Shown here one piece after another: positions 62,850 to 64,000 of a stretch of DNA of 64,000 nt. The translations under genes and the position numbers were made by a program. Each line of letters begins with the position of its first letter. Position 1 is the first letter of the stretch. A model generated the notes under the pieces. That model saw only the letters and a program-made list of their open reading frames with translations. It was not told the origin of the DNA and did not search any database. The stretch is from contig JALNYZ010000002.1 in the NCBI GenBank assembly GCA_023229575.1, positions 124,001 to 188,000 of the forward strand, written 5' to 3'. Origin of the DNA: Prolixibacteraceae bacterium (GTDB taxonomy: Bacteria; Bacteroidota; Bacteroidia; Bacteroidales; Prolixibacteraceae).

Positions 62850-64000
62850 CTCCGGGTTTCCATTCAGTAACCCTGATAAGATTTGGAAAAGCCTGCGGTT
62901 TGAAGATGGATTGGTTGTGGAATATCCGTAGACATTCCTGAATGCCTTCTGTAACACTAGGATGTGGGTGAATGCTTTGCAGGACCTCTTTCAAACGGAT
63001 ATCTGAATTGATCAGATAGGCGATGGAAACGATGAATGCGGATGCCTGTGGTCCGGCGGCACGCATTCCCAAAATTCTGTCGGATCCATCGTTGCTTACC
63101 ATGATTTTGACAAAGCCATTGGTATTTCTCATGGCTATTGTTCTGTTTACCAATTCATTTGAATAATAAACAGCCTTATACGGAATACCTTTGCTTTGTA
63201 GCATTTTCTCATTTGAACCCACTGCCGCTAATTCCGGTTTGAAGAACATGAGGGTTGGCATATGGGAATAGTCTAGTAAATAGGTAGTCTTACTGAAAAT
63301 TGCCTCTACAATGAAACGACCCTGCTCTTCGGCCACTCCATACAGCGCTTTTTGACCGGTAACATCGCCGGCAGCGAAAATATTACAATCGCCAAAATTG
63401 GAGAGGGCGCACTCCTCGTTAATTTTAAGATAGCCTTTGCTGGCGGTTTCAATGCCGGCATTTTCGAGGCAAAGTCCAGCCGTATTGGGATCACGTCCGA
63501 TGGATATTAAAATAATGTCTACCTCCACCACACTGCTGTGTCCATCTTCGTAATCCAGAACTACCTCAAGGTAATCGTCCTTCTTTCTTACGGTGCGAAG
63601 TGTGGCTGTGCGGTGGATAGTCACCCCATTCTTCTCGAGATTTCTCGAAACAAAGTCGCTAACATCATCATCTTCAAATGGAATTACCCGGTGGGTGCGG
63701 TCAAGCAAATGCACTTCGGTTTGTTTGAAGTTAGAGAAGATGGTGGCAAATTCACAACCAATGATACCGGATCCAATGATCATCATTCGTTCCGGAAAAG
63801 ATTCGAGATTCAGAATTCCATCCGAGTCGAGTATCTGCTTCTGGTCGATTACCAGGTCAGGGTGGGGGCGCGGTACGGACCCTGTGGCTATGATAACATA
63901 TTCGGCATTGATGACTTCTATGCCATCCTTATTCTTAATTTCCAAGGTATGACGGTCAAGAAACCTGGCAAATCCTTGTTTGTAGGTGATACTTCCCGGT
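62842..64000 (-). CDS. Dihydrolipoyl-dehydrogenase-like flavoprotein (N-terminus beyond window)
   Basis: Pyridine-nucleotide disulfide oxidoreductase; the first roughly 95 residues, with the FAD fold and redox-cysteine pair, lie outside the window, and the frame is open to the edge. Visible: the YVIIATGSVPRPHP link, the NAD site IIGSGIIGCEFA, the FAD motif IFAAGDVTG and, near the C-terminus, HPHPSVTEG with the His-Glu pair of the active site. It may be the E3 subunit of a 2-oxo-acid dehydrogenase, but no other subunit is in view; a soluble transhydrogenase-like enzyme is the alternative, separable by the missing cysteines. Confidence 0.88.
   Translation of the reverse strand, partial: PGSITYKQGFARFLDRHTLEIKNKDGIEVINAEYVIIATGSVPRPHPDLVIDQKQILDSDGILNLESFPERMMIIGSGIIGCEFATIFSNFKQTEVHLLDRTHRVIPFEDDDVSDFVSRNLEKNGVTIHRTATLRTVRKKDDYLEVVLDYEDGHSSVVEVDIILISIGRDPNTAGLCLENAGIETASKGYLKINEECALSNFGDCNIFAAGDVTGQKALYGVAEEQGRFIVEAIFSKTTYLLDYSHMPTLMFFKPELAAVGSNEKMLQSKGIPYKAVYYSNELVNRTIAMRNTNGFVKIMVSNDGSDRILGMRAAGPQASAFIVSIAYLINSDIRLKEVLQSIHPHPSVTEGIQECLRIFHNQSIFKPQAFPNLIRVTEWKPGEN

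Overview
This window is an ordinary, gene-dense stretch of chromosome from a Bacteroidota bacterium, probably class Bacteroidia; I cannot place it more finely. The evidence is the gene families (S46 dipeptidyl-peptidase of DPP11 type, DUF4293, DUF4056, an FKBP lipoprotein next to an NrnA-type DHH protein, a separate PyrI/PyrB pair, a LptD-like OstA protein), repeated matches to the Bacteroidota promoter (TTTG, about 19 nt, TAnnTTTG), few Shine-Dalgarno sequences, and many lipoprotein and secreted proteins.

Layout. 0-8.2 kb: thiol peroxidase (cut by the window edge), ndk divergent from nrnA and an FKBP lipoprotein, a membrane/Nudix fusion, then a leftward DUF4056-maf-DPP11 operon. 8.2-10.8 kb: a dispersed inverted repeat, a decayed glycosidase-like pseudogene, an unknown lipoprotein and tRNA-Thr(CGU). 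11-22.8 kb: metabolic and transport genes (tdh, a metallophosphatase, a sodium symporter, yebC, a cysteate synthase homologue, glycerate 2-kinase, a CDF transporter, aldose 1-epimerase, an M3 peptidase). 23-29.6 kb: a CusBAC/CzcCBA-type metal efflux operon, followed by the remnant of a second pump. 29.6-31.8 kb: the most accessory-looking part, with a broken DUF1016 nuclease gene, a rhuM gene and several palindromic repeats.

31.9-41.2 kb: membrane proteins (flippase-like, NagX-like), a flavin reductase-rubredoxin fusion, a secreted Gfo/Idh/MocA protein, a C69 dipeptidase and an M23 peptidase. 41.3-43.6 kb: a short coiled-coil protein, zapA, a structured intergenic RNA candidate and rny. 43.7-50 kb: nucleotide genes and dnaA (uridine phosphorylase, pyrB-pyrI-fRMsr, yigZ). 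50-56 kb: envelope genes, with an MCE protein and an amidase that both end in SPOR-like domains, divergent from lptD. 56.6-64 kb: a Sel1-repeat protein converging on full-length purL, then a dihydrolipoyl-dehydrogenase-like gene cut by the window end.

I found no CRISPR array, prophage, complete insertion sequence or clearly new defence system. The best leads are the cysteate synthase homologue (probable sulfonolipid precursor supply), the MCE plus SPOR-like architecture beside a SPOR-like amidase, the 29-bp palindrome found inside and just after the broken DUF1016 gene, the structured element before rny, and several families of inverted or simple repeats at gene ends.
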